This document shows, one piece after another, positions 42,560 through 51,457 of a DNA stretch of 64,000 bases (positions are counted from its first letter, which is position 1; the number at the start of each line of letters is the position of its first letter). The position numbers were made by a program, and so were the translations under genes. The notes below the pieces were generated by a model that was not told the DNA's origin, did not search any database, and worked only from the letters and a program-made list of their open reading frames with translations. Source of the stretch: Brachybacterium subflavum (lineage in GTDB: Bacteria; Actinomycetota; Actinomycetes; Actinomycetales; Dermabacteraceae); assembly GCF_009299795.1 (NCBI RefSeq), contig NZ_VIGP01000002.1, positions 1 through 64,000 of the forward strand, in the 5' to 3' direction.

Positions 42560-44186
42560 GCGCCTGCACGCGTCGGCGCGCATCGCTCGCGAGCAGCGCC
42601 CCGGCGACCGCCCAGAGTCCGAACGCCCACGTCCAGGACACCCCGAGGGCGAGGAACAGCAGGCCCGCGGCGAGCAGCGCGCACAGGATCGCGTCGGCCT
42701 GCCAGGCGACGAGCGGGAGGATCGAGGCATCGCCCTGCGGCGTCGGGATCGGGGTGGCGAGCGCGAGGGGCATCGGCCCCTTGGCGGCGTCGCGCGCCCG
42801 TCCGACGATCATCAGCGGCACGAGCGCCGGGGCGAGCACGACGGCGAGCGCCCCGCCGGCGCCCGGGACCGGGTCCGGGCCCGTGTCCGGGAGCACGAGC
42901 ACCCCGAGGCCGGAGCCGAGCACGCTGAGCAGGCCGATCACGAGCAGGGGCGCGAGGGAGTGCAGGAGGACCTGGGCACCCACGCCCTGCGCGAGCAGGC
43001 GCGGCGCGCCGAGGGACTCGATGCCCTGGCGCAGCCCGTCGACGAACACCCCGCTCGCGCTCCACAGCAGGAGCGCACCGAGCACGAGCGCCGTGAACCC
43101 GAGCGGCCCCATCAGCACCCGGGCGGCGACCAGGAGGATGCTCGCGGCGAGGACGCCGAGCACGCCGAGGACGAGCCGCTCCGGGGTGCGCACGAGCGCT
43201 ACCAGATCACGCCGCAGGTAGAGGCCGACGAGTCCCGCGCTCCGCGTGCCCGTCCGCACGGCCGGCAGGCGTCGGCCGGCCGTGGGCCGCACCCGATAGG
43301 TGCCGGCGGCCGCCGCGAGGTCACCGCTGCGCGCGCTCGTGAGCGCCGACTCCCAGCGCGCGGCCTGCTCGAGCAGCACCGTGCCGCGCACGCGGTCGAG
43401 CGCGGGAACGCACAGGATCGACACGAGCAGCCCGAGGACGAGGACGGCCAGCGCCGCTACCCACGGGACGCCCATGTCCGCTCCCCCGACGGGATACGCG
43501 AGGGCGAGCAGGCGCCGGACCACTGCGCCGCCGCGCACCGTCCCGAGCACCGCGCCGACGGCCCCGAGGCCGAGCACGAGCGCGAGGATCCGGCGTCCTG
43601 CCCCGGGCAGGACCTGCCCGGCGAGCCACGCGCCTTCGAGGAGCGCCGTCGTGCCGAGGCCCGCGATCCCCAGGGCGACCGCCCCGGCCGGGCTCGTCGA
43701 CCCTCCGAGCACGAGGACCCAGCCGATCACGCCTGCCAGCACGAGCAGTCCGATCGCGAGCGCCGCGCCCGTGCGGGCGAAGGGCCGCACAAGGGCGGTG
43801 CGCCGCGGACGGTGCGAGGAGGCGAGGGTGACCACGAAGAAGGGCGGCAGCACCGCCGGTCCTCGGCTCGCCCCCAGCAGGACGAGCAGTCCCGCCGCGA
43901 GGAGCAGCCCTGCGGTCACGAGGCCGCCCGCCGCGGGCGCGGAGATCACCGGGAGCACGTCGGGCCGGGCGAGCAGGAGGCCGAGCTCGCGCAGCAGCGG
44001 CACGGCGATCACGAGGATCGTGATCACGACCAGGTACAGGAGATAGGCGAGGTCGAGGGCGCCGCGGGCATTCGCGCGTGCGGCCCAGACCCGTGCGACG
44101 GCGTCCTTCGCGGCACGGTCCTGCGCGGCGAGGTCCTGCTCGACGGCGTTCTGCACGGCGGGATCCCGCGAGGCCGGGTCGGCCAT
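42540..44186 (-). CDS. Large polytopic membrane protein, ABC exporter permease
   Basis: A 548-residue protein with about 12 hydrophobic helices, arranged as two blocks separated by a cytoplasmic stretch (about 270-325). No sequence motif names a family. It follows an ABC ATPase directly (TGATG overlap), which strongly suggests it is the permease of that transporter, similar in layout to large fused-type actinobacterial ABC permeases. The N-terminal 40 residues are Ala/Asp-rich and cytoplasmic. Substrate unknown. Confidence 0.75.
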   Translation of the reverse strand: MADPASRDPAVQNAVEQDLAAQDRAAKDAVARVWAARANARGALDLAYLLYLVVITILVIAVPLLRELGLLLARPDVLPVISAPAAGGLVTAGLLLAAGLLVLLGASRGPAVLPPFFVVTLASSHRPRRTALVRPFARTGAALAIGLLVLAGVIGWVLVLGGSTSPAGAVALGIAGLGTTALLEGAWLAGQVLPGAGRRILALVLGLGAVGAVLGTVRGGAVVRRLLALAYPVGGADMGVPWVAALAVLVLGLLVSILCVPALDRVRGTVLLEQAARWESALTSARSGDLAAAAGTYRVRPTAGRRLPAVRTGTRSAGLVGLYLRRDLVALVRTPERLVLGVLGVLAASILLVAARVLMGPLGFTALVLGALLLWSASGVFVDGLRQGIESLGAPRLLAQGVGAQVLLHSLAPLLVIGLLSVLGSGLGVLVLPDTGPDPVPGAGGALAVVLAPALVPLMIVGRARDAAKGPMPLALATPIPTPQGDASILPLVAWQADAILCALLAAGLLFLALGVSWTWAFGLWAVAGALLASDARRRVQALSRGGR

Positions 44187-44926
44187 CAGCGCGCCCCGTC
44201 CGCGTCGCCGTCGTGCGCGGTCCCACCGGCGTCCGGGCCGTCGTCCTCCGTGTCCCCCGCGAGCTCCACGGTCTTCGTGGCGAGGGCCTCCGCGAGGCGG
44301 GGGCTGTGGGTCGCGACGACGATCGCGGCGCCGCCCTCCGCGCGCCGGGCGAGGGCGTCGATCACGCGCTCCAGACGGTCGGGATCCAGACGCTGCTCGG
44401 GCTCGTCGAGGGCGAGCACCCGGGAGGGACGGGCGAGGGAGAGGGCGATCGCGACGAGCTGGGACTGGCCGCTCGAGAGCTCGTGCGGATACCGGCGGGC
44501 GAGCGCGGCGATGCCGAGCTCCTCGAGCAGCGAGTCGGAGACCTCGCCGGCGGCGCGCGGCCCGCTGCCCCAGGTGGCGGCGACGAAGCGCAGGTGCTCG
44601 GCGATGGTGAGGTCGCGCGCGGTCATGGGAGGGCCGATGAGGGCGGCGAGGGCGCGGCGGAACTCCCGGTCGCGGTCATCCGGCGACCTGCCCGCGATGC
44701 GCACCCTCCCCGTGGTCGGCGCGAGCAGGCCGGCGAGCACGCGCAGCAGCGTGGTCTTGCCCGCGCCGTTGGGGCCGCGCAGGGCGAGCACGCCGCCGGC
44801 GTCGACGGACCCGGTCGCGTCGTCGAGCATGAGCACGTCGTCCTGGAGGACGGCCACGTCCTCGAAGAGCACGAGCGGGGACGGCGAGGTGCTCGGGGTG
44901 CGCGGCATGCACCGATGGAACCTCAT
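44186..44926 (-). CDS. ABC transporter ATP-binding protein
   Basis: A 246-residue ATPase. Walker A is GPNGAGKTT, the signature is LSSGQSQLVA (degenerate from LSGGQ), Walker B is RVLALDEPEQRLD, and the H-loop VATHSPRL. It pairs with the membrane protein whose start overlaps its stop. ATG 44926 follows GAGGGACGG; ATG 44908 is an alternative. The acidic Asp/Gly-rich tail (about 225-246) is unusual but short. Function: export or uptake of an unknown substrate. Confidence 0.92.
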   Translation of the reverse strand: MRFHRCMPRTPSTSPSPLVLFEDVAVLQDDVLMLDDATGSVDAGGVLALRGPNGAGKTTLLRVLAGLLAPTTGRVRIAGRSPDDRDREFRRALAALIGPPMTARDLTIAEHLRFVAATWGSGPRAAGEVSDSLLEELGIAALARRYPHELSSGQSQLVAIALSLARPSRVLALDEPEQRLDPDRLERVIDALARRAEGGAAIVVATHSPRLAEALATKTVELAGDTEDDGPDAGGTAHDGDADGAR

Positions 44927-44964
44927 GGGGGCCGTCCCTCGCATCCGACGATCGTCGCCCGCGC

Positions 44965-46314
44965 TCACCCTCGCCGCGGTTCGGGGGCGGGCGTGTGCCG
45001 CGGCAGCACCCGGGCGAGCCAGGCCCCGCCGCCGAGGCAGAGCACGCCGCTCGCGATCGACGCGGCGGCCACCGGCGCCAGCAGGGTGATCACGGTGACC
45101 AGCAGCGGGGCGGTCAGCCGGCCCACGCCGATCATGGTGTTCCACCAGGCCAGGTACCTGGTGCGTCCGTGCACCGGGGAGACGTCGATGCCGAGCGTCA
45201 TCACGATGCCCGAGCCCAGGCCGTTGCCCAGCGAGATGAGCAGGCTCGGGATCAGCAGGGCGAGCACGGCGACGGAGCCGCCGGTCGTGCCCGCGCGCAG
45301 GGCGAGCACCCCCATGAGCACGAAGCCGGCGCCCATGATGAGCGAGCACGGCACGGCGACGGCGGCGCGGCCGAAGCGGTCCATGAGCACGCCGGCCGGC
45401 ACCACGAGCGCGATGTCGAGGACTGCGGAGACGCCGAAGATGACGGAGATGGTGGTGGCGTCGACCCCGAGGACGGCGCCGAGCAGCGGGACGATCGTCG
45501 GCCGGTTCACGCGCGCCATCATCAGCGGGGTGATGCCCAGGCCGACCACGAGCATGCGGGCGAGCACCCCGCGGGTCAGGCGCGAGCGGGCGGCGCTGCG
45601 TCGGGGAGCATCCGCCCGGGCGGGAGCGACGCGGGCGCGGCCGTCGGCCGCGCCCGCGCGCGGTGCCCGTCGGCCCTCGCCCGGCACCATGAACACCGCG
45701 ACCATGATCGTCGCCGTCCCGCTGAGCACCGCGAACAGGGCGAAGACCCAGCTCTCGTGGCCCAGCGCCGTCACGCCCGCGCCGAGCAGCGGGCCGACGA
45801 CCTGCCCGATGCGCACCATGCCGCCGAACAGGGTCATGCCCCGGGCGCGGATCGCCGCGGGCAGGGCCCCTCCGAGGTAGGACTGACGCCCGAGCGCCCA
45901 CACCTGGGAGCTCGTGGCCATCACCACGAGCAGCACGACGAGCATGATGCGGTGGACGAGCGTCGGCCCCTCGGCGAGCCCGCGGCCGATGACCACGAGC
46001 GCGACGATGTTCGTGACCACGAGCAGCAGGCCCGTGCCCACGAGCGCCCTCTGCGCGCCCACCCGATCCATGAGACGGCCCGAGGGGATGGGGCCGAGGA
46101 CCGCGGCGATGCCGAAGACGAGGGTGATCGCGGCGGTCATCGGCACCGAGAAGCCGAGCGCGAGCGCGAGCAGCGGGATCACGGGCAGCAGCGCGTTGCT
46201 GCCGGAGGCCTCGATCAGGGTGGGTGCGTACACCGGGCCGACGAGGGAGCGGACCACGCTGCGGGCGTCTCCTCCTCCGAGCCTCTCGGGGGCGGAGGAG
46301 GAGCGCGATGTCAC
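44965..46314 (-). CDS. MFS transporter
   Basis: A 449-residue major-facilitator permease with 12 predicted helices in two halves and a basic cytoplasmic loop (about 205-245). Motif A variant GRLMDRVGAQRALVG follows TM2; the second half has the equivalent GVLMDRFGRAAVAV. GTG 46314 is the start, with GGGAGAG upstream; ATG codons further up would add a non-conserved Arg-rich stretch. It is probably a drug/metabolite efflux pump. It ends 38 bp before the ABC ATPase start on the same strand. Confidence 0.9.
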   Translation of the reverse strand: MTSRSSSAPERLGGGDARSVVRSLVGPVYAPTLIEASGSNALLPVIPLLALALGFSVPMTAAITLVFGIAAVLGPIPSGRLMDRVGAQRALVGTGLLLVVTNIVALVVIGRGLAEGPTLVHRIMLVVLLVVMATSSQVWALGRQSYLGGALPAAIRARGMTLFGGMVRIGQVVGPLLGAGVTALGHESWVFALFAVLSGTATIMVAVFMVPGEGRRAPRAGAADGRARVAPARADAPRRSAARSRLTRGVLARMLVVGLGITPLMMARVNRPTIVPLLGAVLGVDATTISVIFGVSAVLDIALVVPAGVLMDRFGRAAVAVPCSLIMGAGFVLMGVLALRAGTTGGSVAVLALLIPSLLISLGNGLGSGIVMTLGIDVSPVHGRTRYLAWWNTMIGVGRLTAPLLVTVITLLAPVAAASIASGVLCLGGGAWLARVLPRHTPAPEPRRG

Positions 46315-46439
46315 GTCCCTACTCTCCCATCGGACCGTTCGCCAGGGCAAAGACCGTCCATCCGTGCGGGAGGGCGGGGAGGGCCGGGAGTGTCCGGTGG
46401 CGGGACATCCGCATGTCTCCCCCGGGATACCGTGGCTCC

Positions 46440-47183
46440 ATGAGCAGCGCGCGCCCCGACCCCACCACCGGCCACCCTCGGATCGCGGTGTTCGGGGCCG
46501 ACGGGCTTCTCGGCGAGGCCGTCGCGCGCGACGCACTGCTGCGCTCCCTCGAGGTGGTGAGCGCCGCCGAGGACCCCTCGCGACTCGCACGCATCTCCCC
46601 CGCCCAGATGCTCGTGCGCATCGACCCGGGCGACCCGGTCGGCCTGCTCGACGCGCTCGAGGGCGCGGACGCCGTCATCCTCGCCCTCGATCCCGACACC
46701 GCCGCGGCGGGCGGCTCCGGGACCGCGGGCCCCGGCGCGGACGATGTCGACCTGGTCATGAGCGTGATCCGCGGGATGCGCCGACGCCACGTCCCCCGAC
46801 TCGTCGCCTCGTCCTCGCTCGCCCTGCACGGCGACCCCGCGGCACCGCGGGTGGACCGCTCGCTGCGCCGAGTGCTCGGGGAGCTCGGGCGCGAGCTGCG
46901 CGGAGCCGCGGACCCGGCTGCGCGCGCCCGCGATCTGCGCCGCTGCGAGATGCTCGTGGCGGGCAGCGGCCTGGACTGGACGCTGCTGCGCGCCGGCCGG
47001 CTCACCGACCTGCTCGGCACGCGCTCGCCCCGTCTGGTGCGGGCCGACGGCGCGGCGGCCGATCCGCAGGACCCGCGTACCCGCGCGATCCCGCGCGAGG
47101 ACCTCGCCCGGGCGCTCGTGGACCAGGCGCTCGTCGCGGGTGATGCGCGCGCCCGGGTGCGGGCGGTCGCCGTCGACTCCTGA
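46440..47183 (+). CDS. NAD(P)-binding Rossmann protein (NmrA/SDR-like)
   Basis: A 247-residue atypical SDR. The Rossmann motif reads VFGADGLLGEAVA, a variant of GxxGxxG. SSSLALHGD and the segment GLDWTLLRAGRLTD are typical of the NmrA/extended SDR group that lacks the catalytic YxxxK. It may bind NAD(P) as a regulator or act as a reductase. It is divergent from the MFS gene (125-bp gap) and convergent with the SRPBCC gene. Function unknown. Confidence 0.8.
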   Translation: MSSARPDPTTGHPRIAVFGADGLLGEAVARDALLRSLEVVSAAEDPSRLARISPAQMLVRIDPGDPVGLLDALEGADAVILALDPDTAAAGGSGTAGPGADDVDLVMSVIRGMRRRHVPRLVASSSLALHGDPAAPRVDRSLRRVLGELGRELRGAADPAARARDLRRCEMLVAGSGLDWTLLRAGRLTDLLGTRSPRLVRADGAAADPQDPRTRAIPREDLARALVDQALVAGDARARVRAVAVDS

Positions 47184-47198
47184 GCCGGGCGCGTCTGC

Positions 47199-47858
47199 TC
47201 AGACGGCGGCGGGGCTCGCCCCGCCGTAGGCGGCGGTGGTCGCGATCTCTCCCTGCCGGGCCTGGTCGGGGTCGGTGCCGGCCGCGGTCGAGGCGGCGGC
47301 CCAGCGGATCGACCAGGCGCGCACGAACCCGCGCCCCTCGTCGCTCGCGAGCCACTGCGGCGTGGGCAGCGGGACGGTGCGGCCGCACATGTCCTCCCAG
47401 CCGCGGCTGAAGGCCGCGAGGCCGAGGAGGGCGAGGTCCCAGCCGACCGCGAGCGCACCGGGCCCGAACTGCGCGAAGACGCCCGGGTCCATGGCGGTGG
47501 TGTGCACGAGCTCGAGGGACGTCGAGCCGTCGTCCACGGGGTCCAGCCGCAGCAGCAGATCGTCCTGTCGGCCCTCGTACTCCCAGGTGAGGTGGAGGGC
47601 ATGGGGCGCCTCGACCTCGAGCACGCGGCCGCTCGCGGCGGGCGCCCGGAAGCTGCCTCCCTCGCGGAGGTCCCCGGTGACCGGCCCGTACCACTGCACG
47701 AGCTGCGCGGGATCGGCGAGCAGGGGCCAGAGCCGCACGGGCGCCGGTGCGAGATTCGTCGAGAGGGTGGAGGTGACGCCGAACGCGTCCTCGCCGGGGA
47801 CGATGTCGAGGGTCCTTCGGACCGCGTCGACGAGAGGGGCTGCCGCGGAAGCGGTCAT
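47199..47858 (-). CDS. SRPBCC-fold protein (AHSA1/START-like)
   Basis: A 219-residue protein. Residues about 30-150 form a hydrophobic-ligand SRPBCC domain: VTSTLSTNLAPAPVRLWPLL, WYGPVTGDLREGGSF, and the C-terminal GWDLALLGLAAF helix. The last 60 residues extend beyond the usual domain. Members range from Hsp90 co-chaperone-like to polyketide cyclase-like or lipid-binding proteins. ATG 47858 follows AAGGAG. A regulator partner of ArsR type, often adjacent, is not present here. Confidence 0.85.
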   Translation of the reverse strand: MTASAAAPLVDAVRRTLDIVPGEDAFGVTSTLSTNLAPAPVRLWPLLADPAQLVQWYGPVTGDLREGGSFRAPAASGRVLEVEAPHALHLTWEYEGRQDDLLLRLDPVDDGSTSLELVHTTAMDPGVFAQFGPGALAVGWDLALLGLAAFSRGWEDMCGRTVPLPTPQWLASDEGRGFVRAWSIRWAAASTAAGTDPDQARQGEIATTAAYGGASPAAV

Positions 47859-48045
47859 CCGTGCTCCTTGCAGGGGAGAGGCTCGAGGGGTGGGGCGCCG
47901 CCGTGACGCACGGCGACCAGATCGTACGCCGGACGCGAGGCGACCCGCCAGGGTCCGGCGTCCGGTGTGCACGACCCGCCGCGCGCACGTCACATCCTCG
48001 ACATGCGGCGGTCCATCCGCGGTCGGCGGCGCGCGTGGATCTAGC

Positions 48046-48858
48046 ATGGAGCGCGTGCATCCGAGCCCTACGCCCCAGAGCCCGCCGCCCGCCCCGCCCC
48101 GGGGCTCCTCCCCGCAGAGCCTCCCCGTCCACCTCTTCGATCTGGACGGCGTCATCACGCCCACGGCCGAGATCCACATGGCCGCGTGGGCGGAGATGTT
48201 CTCCGAGTTCCTCGCCTCGCGCGGGGTCGCCGAGCCGTACACCGACGCCGACTACTTCGCGCACGTCGACGGCCGCCCCCGCTACGACGGGGTGCGCGAG
48301 ATGCTCGCCTCGCGGGGCATCACCCTGCCCGAGGGCGCGGCCGACGACCCCTCCGACCAGGCCGAGGGCGAGGAGACCATCCGGGGCCTGGGCAACCGCA
48401 AGAACGACCGGGTGCTCGAGCTGATCCGACGCGACGGCGTCGCCCCCTATGCCGGCACGGTCGCCTATCTCGACGCGCTGTCCCCTGCCGCGCGCCTCGC
48501 GGTGGTCTCGAGCTCGCGCAACGCCGAGGAGGTGCTCGTCGGCGCCGGCCTGCGCGAGCGCTTCGAGGTCGTCGTCGACGGGAACGTCGCCGAGCACGAG
48601 GGGCTGCCGGGCAAGCCCGCCCCCGACACCTTCGTCCACGCCGCGCGCCGCCTCGGGTTCGAGCCGACCGACGCGGTGGTCTACGAGGACGCCGTCTCGG
48701 GCGTGCGCGCGGGCGCTGCGGGCGGCTTCGGCGCGGTCGTGGGCGTGGACCGCGGCGCCGGCCGCGAGGCACTCGCCTCCGCCGGGGCCGACCTCGTGGT
48801 CGAGGACCTCGACCAGCTCATCCCGAACCCGCCCGTCCCCAGCGAGGAGCGCGCATGA
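48046..48858 (+). CDS. Beta-phosphoglucomutase-like HAD phosphatase
   Basis: A 270-residue HAD protein. Motif I is FDLDGVITPT, motif II VVSSSRN, motif III GKPAPDTF, and motif IV VVYEDAVSGVRAG. The GVITPTAEIH sequence is typical of beta-PGM paired with GH65 phosphorylases. It converts beta-glucose-1-phosphate, released by the downstream phosphorylase, to glucose-6-phosphate. The 25-residue Pro-rich leader could be skipped if GTG 48055 is used. Its stop overlaps the next start (ATGA). Confidence 0.93.
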   Translation: MERVHPSPTPQSPPPAPPRGSSPQSLPVHLFDLDGVITPTAEIHMAAWAEMFSEFLASRGVAEPYTDADYFAHVDGRPRYDGVREMLASRGITLPEGAADDPSDQAEGEETIRGLGNRKNDRVLELIRRDGVAPYAGTVAYLDALSPAARLAVVSSSRNAEEVLVGAGLRERFEVVVDGNVAEHEGLPGKPAPDTFVHAARRLGFEPTDAVVYEDAVSGVRAGAAGGFGAVVGVDRGAGREALASAGADLVVEDLDQLIPNPPVPSEERA

Positions 48859-51407
48859 ACCCCCGCGACGTGATCACCGGCGACCCCGTGGACCGCCAGC
48901 ACCTGCCCGTGGACGAGTGGCGGCTGGTGGAGTCCCGGCCCGGCGGAGACCTCGGCCAGCTCGAGACCCTGTTCACGGTCGCCAACGGATACCTGGGCAT
49001 GCGCGGCACCTCCGAGGAGGGCCGGCCGGTCCACGCCCACGGCACCTTCATCAACGGCTTCCACGAGACCTGGCAGATCAACCACGCCGAGTCCGCCTTC
49101 GGCTTCGCCCGCACCGGCCAGACCATCGTCAACGTGCCGGACTCGACGGTCATGAAGCTCTACGTCGACGACGAGCCCCTGCTCGTGGACACCGCGGAGC
49201 TCGAGACCTACGAGCGCGCGATCGACTTCCGCGACGGCACCCTGCGCCGCGACCTGATCTGGCGCACGCCCGCGGGCAAGCGCATCCGCGTGCGCACGAG
49301 CCGGATGATCTCGTTCACCCACCGCCATCTCGCGCAGATGACGATGGAGCTCGAGATGCTCGACGGCAGCGCCCCGGTCGCCGTCTCCTCGCAGATCATC
49401 AACCGCCAGGACGGCAGCGACGACTTCGGGGTCCACGGCAAGGCCGCGCAGAAGGACGACCCGCGCCGCACCACGACGTTCGACCACCGCGTGCTGATCC
49501 CCCACCAGGACTGGCACAGCGAGCGCCGGATGCTGCTGGGCTACCGCACCGCGGACTCCGACATGTCGCTCGCGATCGGCGCGGACCACAGCGTGCACTC
49601 GGACCTCGAGGTCGAGCAGCTGGTCTCCACCGAGCCGGACCAGGGCAAGCACGTCTTCCGCACCCAGATGGTGCCGGGCTCCACCCTGCGCATCACCAAG
49701 GCCGTGTCCTACCACTCCTCGGCGTTCCTGCCGGTGCGCGAGCTCTTCGACCGCTGCCGCCGCACCCTGGACCGGGTCCGGCAGGACGGCCTCGCCCACT
49801 TCGAGGCCGAGCAGCGCTCGTTCCTCCAGGACTTCTGGGACCGCACCGACGTGCGCATCCCCGGCCATCCCGTCGAGCAGCAGGCCGTGCGCTGGTGCCT
49901 GTTCCAGCTCGCCCAGGCCACGGCCCGGGCCGACGGGCTGGGCGTGGGCGCGAAGGGCGTCACCGGGTCCGGCTACGAGGGCCACTACTTCTGGGACACC
50001 GACGTGTACGTCGTGCCGTTCCTGACCTTCACCTCGCCGCGATGGGCGCGCAACGCGCTGCGCTTCCGCGTGGACCTGCTGGACAAGGCCCGCGAGCGGG
50101 CGCGCGAGCTCAACCAGCGCGGCGCCCTCTTCCCCTGGCGCACGATCAACGGCGACGAGGCCTCCGCGTACTATGCGGCGGGCACCGCCCAGTACCACAT
50201 CGACGCGGACGTCGCCCACTCCCTCGCCCAGTACGCGGACGTCACCGGGGACCTCGAGTTCTACGACCGCGAGGGCATCGAGGTGCTCGCCGAGACCGCG
50301 CGGATGTGGGCGGACCTGGGTTTCTGGCGCAGCCACGGCGACGACCGCCACGAGTTCCACATCCACGGGGTGACCGGCCCGGACGAGTACACGACCGTGG
50401 TGAACAACAACATGTTCACCAACGTGATGGCGCGCTTCAACCTGCGCCGTGCGGCCGAGGCCGTGCACTCGCTGCGCGAGCGCAACCCGGTCGAGTACGA
50501 GCACCTGGTCGCGAAGATCGATCTCGACGAGGCCGAGCCCGCGCAGTGGGAGGCGTGCGCGGAGGGCATGCACGTCGGCCGTGACGAGGCCTTCGGCATC
50601 CATCCGCAGGACGACTCCTTCCTCGACAAGGAGGTGTGGGACCTCCCGGCCACCCCGCCGGAGGCGCTGCCGCTGCTGCTGCACTTCCATCCGCTGGTGA
50701 TCTACCGCTTCCAGGTGCTCAAGCAGGCCGACGTGGTGCTCGCGCTGTTCCTGCGCGGCAGCGAGTTCACGCTCGAGGAGAAGCGCGCGGACTTCGAGTA
50801 CTACGACCCGATCACCACCGGCGACTCGAGCCTGTCCTCGGTCGTGCAGTCGATCGTCGCCTCGGAGGTGGGCCACCACCGCGCGGCCCTCGACTACTTC
50901 CACGCGGGACTGTTCGCGGATCTCGCGAACCTGCACGGCAACACGGCGGACGGCGTGCACATCGCCTCCGCGGGCGGGGTCTGGAACGCGCTCGTGCACG
51001 GCTTCGGGGGCATGCGCCAGGACGACGGCGCCATCAGCTTCGACCCGCGCCTGCCCGCCTCCTGGCCCGAGCTCGTCTTCCCGCTCACCGTGCGCGGATC
51101 GCGCGTCACCGCGCGCGTGACCCAGGAGCGCATCGAGTTCACCCTCGAGGACGGCCCCGAGATCGAGGTCTCCGTGCACGGGCAGGGCGTGCGGATCACG
51201 GCCGAGGGCGCGGGCGTCGACCTCGAGGACCAGGGGCCGCGGCTCGACGACACCGATCTCAGCGAGCCCGTGGGCCTCGGGGACCGCCGGGCCGACGGCT
51301 CGATCCTCACCTCCTCGGTCCCGGCGGACCCGGACTCCCCCTGGGAGTTCCCCGTGGTCACCGAGGATCCGGACGGCCGGCACGAGGAGCAGGAGGCGTC
51401 GGCATGA
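48855..51407 (+). CDS. Glycoside hydrolase family 65 disaccharide phosphorylase
   Basis: An 850-residue enzyme of the maltose/trehalose/kojibiose phosphorylase family. The N-terminal beta-sandwich (about 1-300) is followed by an (alpha/alpha)6 barrel. The general-acid Glu511 lies in GVTGPDEYTTVVNNN. GTGDSSLS-type TTGDSSLSSVV binds phosphate. It splits a glucose disaccharide with phosphate to give beta-glucose-1-phosphate plus a sugar; the disaccharide (maltose, trehalose or kojibiose) cannot be told from sequence alone. An acidic tail ends the protein. The preceding beta-phosphoglucomutase completes the pathway to glycolysis. Confidence 0.94.
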   Translation: MNPRDVITGDPVDRQHLPVDEWRLVESRPGGDLGQLETLFTVANGYLGMRGTSEEGRPVHAHGTFINGFHETWQINHAESAFGFARTGQTIVNVPDSTVMKLYVDDEPLLVDTAELETYERAIDFRDGTLRRDLIWRTPAGKRIRVRTSRMISFTHRHLAQMTMELEMLDGSAPVAVSSQIINRQDGSDDFGVHGKAAQKDDPRRTTTFDHRVLIPHQDWHSERRMLLGYRTADSDMSLAIGADHSVHSDLEVEQLVSTEPDQGKHVFRTQMVPGSTLRITKAVSYHSSAFLPVRELFDRCRRTLDRVRQDGLAHFEAEQRSFLQDFWDRTDVRIPGHPVEQQAVRWCLFQLAQATARADGLGVGAKGVTGSGYEGHYFWDTDVYVVPFLTFTSPRWARNALRFRVDLLDKARERARELNQRGALFPWRTINGDEASAYYAAGTAQYHIDADVAHSLAQYADVTGDLEFYDREGIEVLAETARMWADLGFWRSHGDDRHEFHIHGVTGPDEYTTVVNNNMFTNVMARFNLRRAAEAVHSLRERNPVEYEHLVAKIDLDEAEPAQWEACAEGMHVGRDEAFGIHPQDDSFLDKEVWDLPATPPEALPLLLHFHPLVIYRFQVLKQADVVLALFLRGSEFTLEEKRADFEYYDPITTGDSSLSSVVQSIVASEVGHHRAALDYFHAGLFADLANLHGNTADGVHIASAGGVWNALVHGFGGMRQDDGAISFDPRLPASWPELVFPLTVRGSRVTARVTQERIEFTLEDGPEIEVSVHGQGVRITAEGAGVDLEDQGPRLDDTDLSEPVGLGDRRADGSILTSSVPADPDSPWEFPVVTEDPDGRHEEQEASA

Positions 51408-51457
51408 GCTCTGCCGCGCGGGCCCGGGGCGCGCGCCCCGTCGGCCCGCGGCGGTGA
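51404..51457 (+). CDS. Possible 17-codon coupled leader ORF
   Basis: An ATG overlaps the GH65 stop (ATGA) and opens a 17-codon frame, Ala/Arg-rich, that ends in GTGA overlap with the start of the next gene. It could couple translation of the membrane protein to the phosphorylase. It may also be chance; no conservation can be tested here. Confidence 0.35.
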   Translation: MSSAARARGARPVGPRR

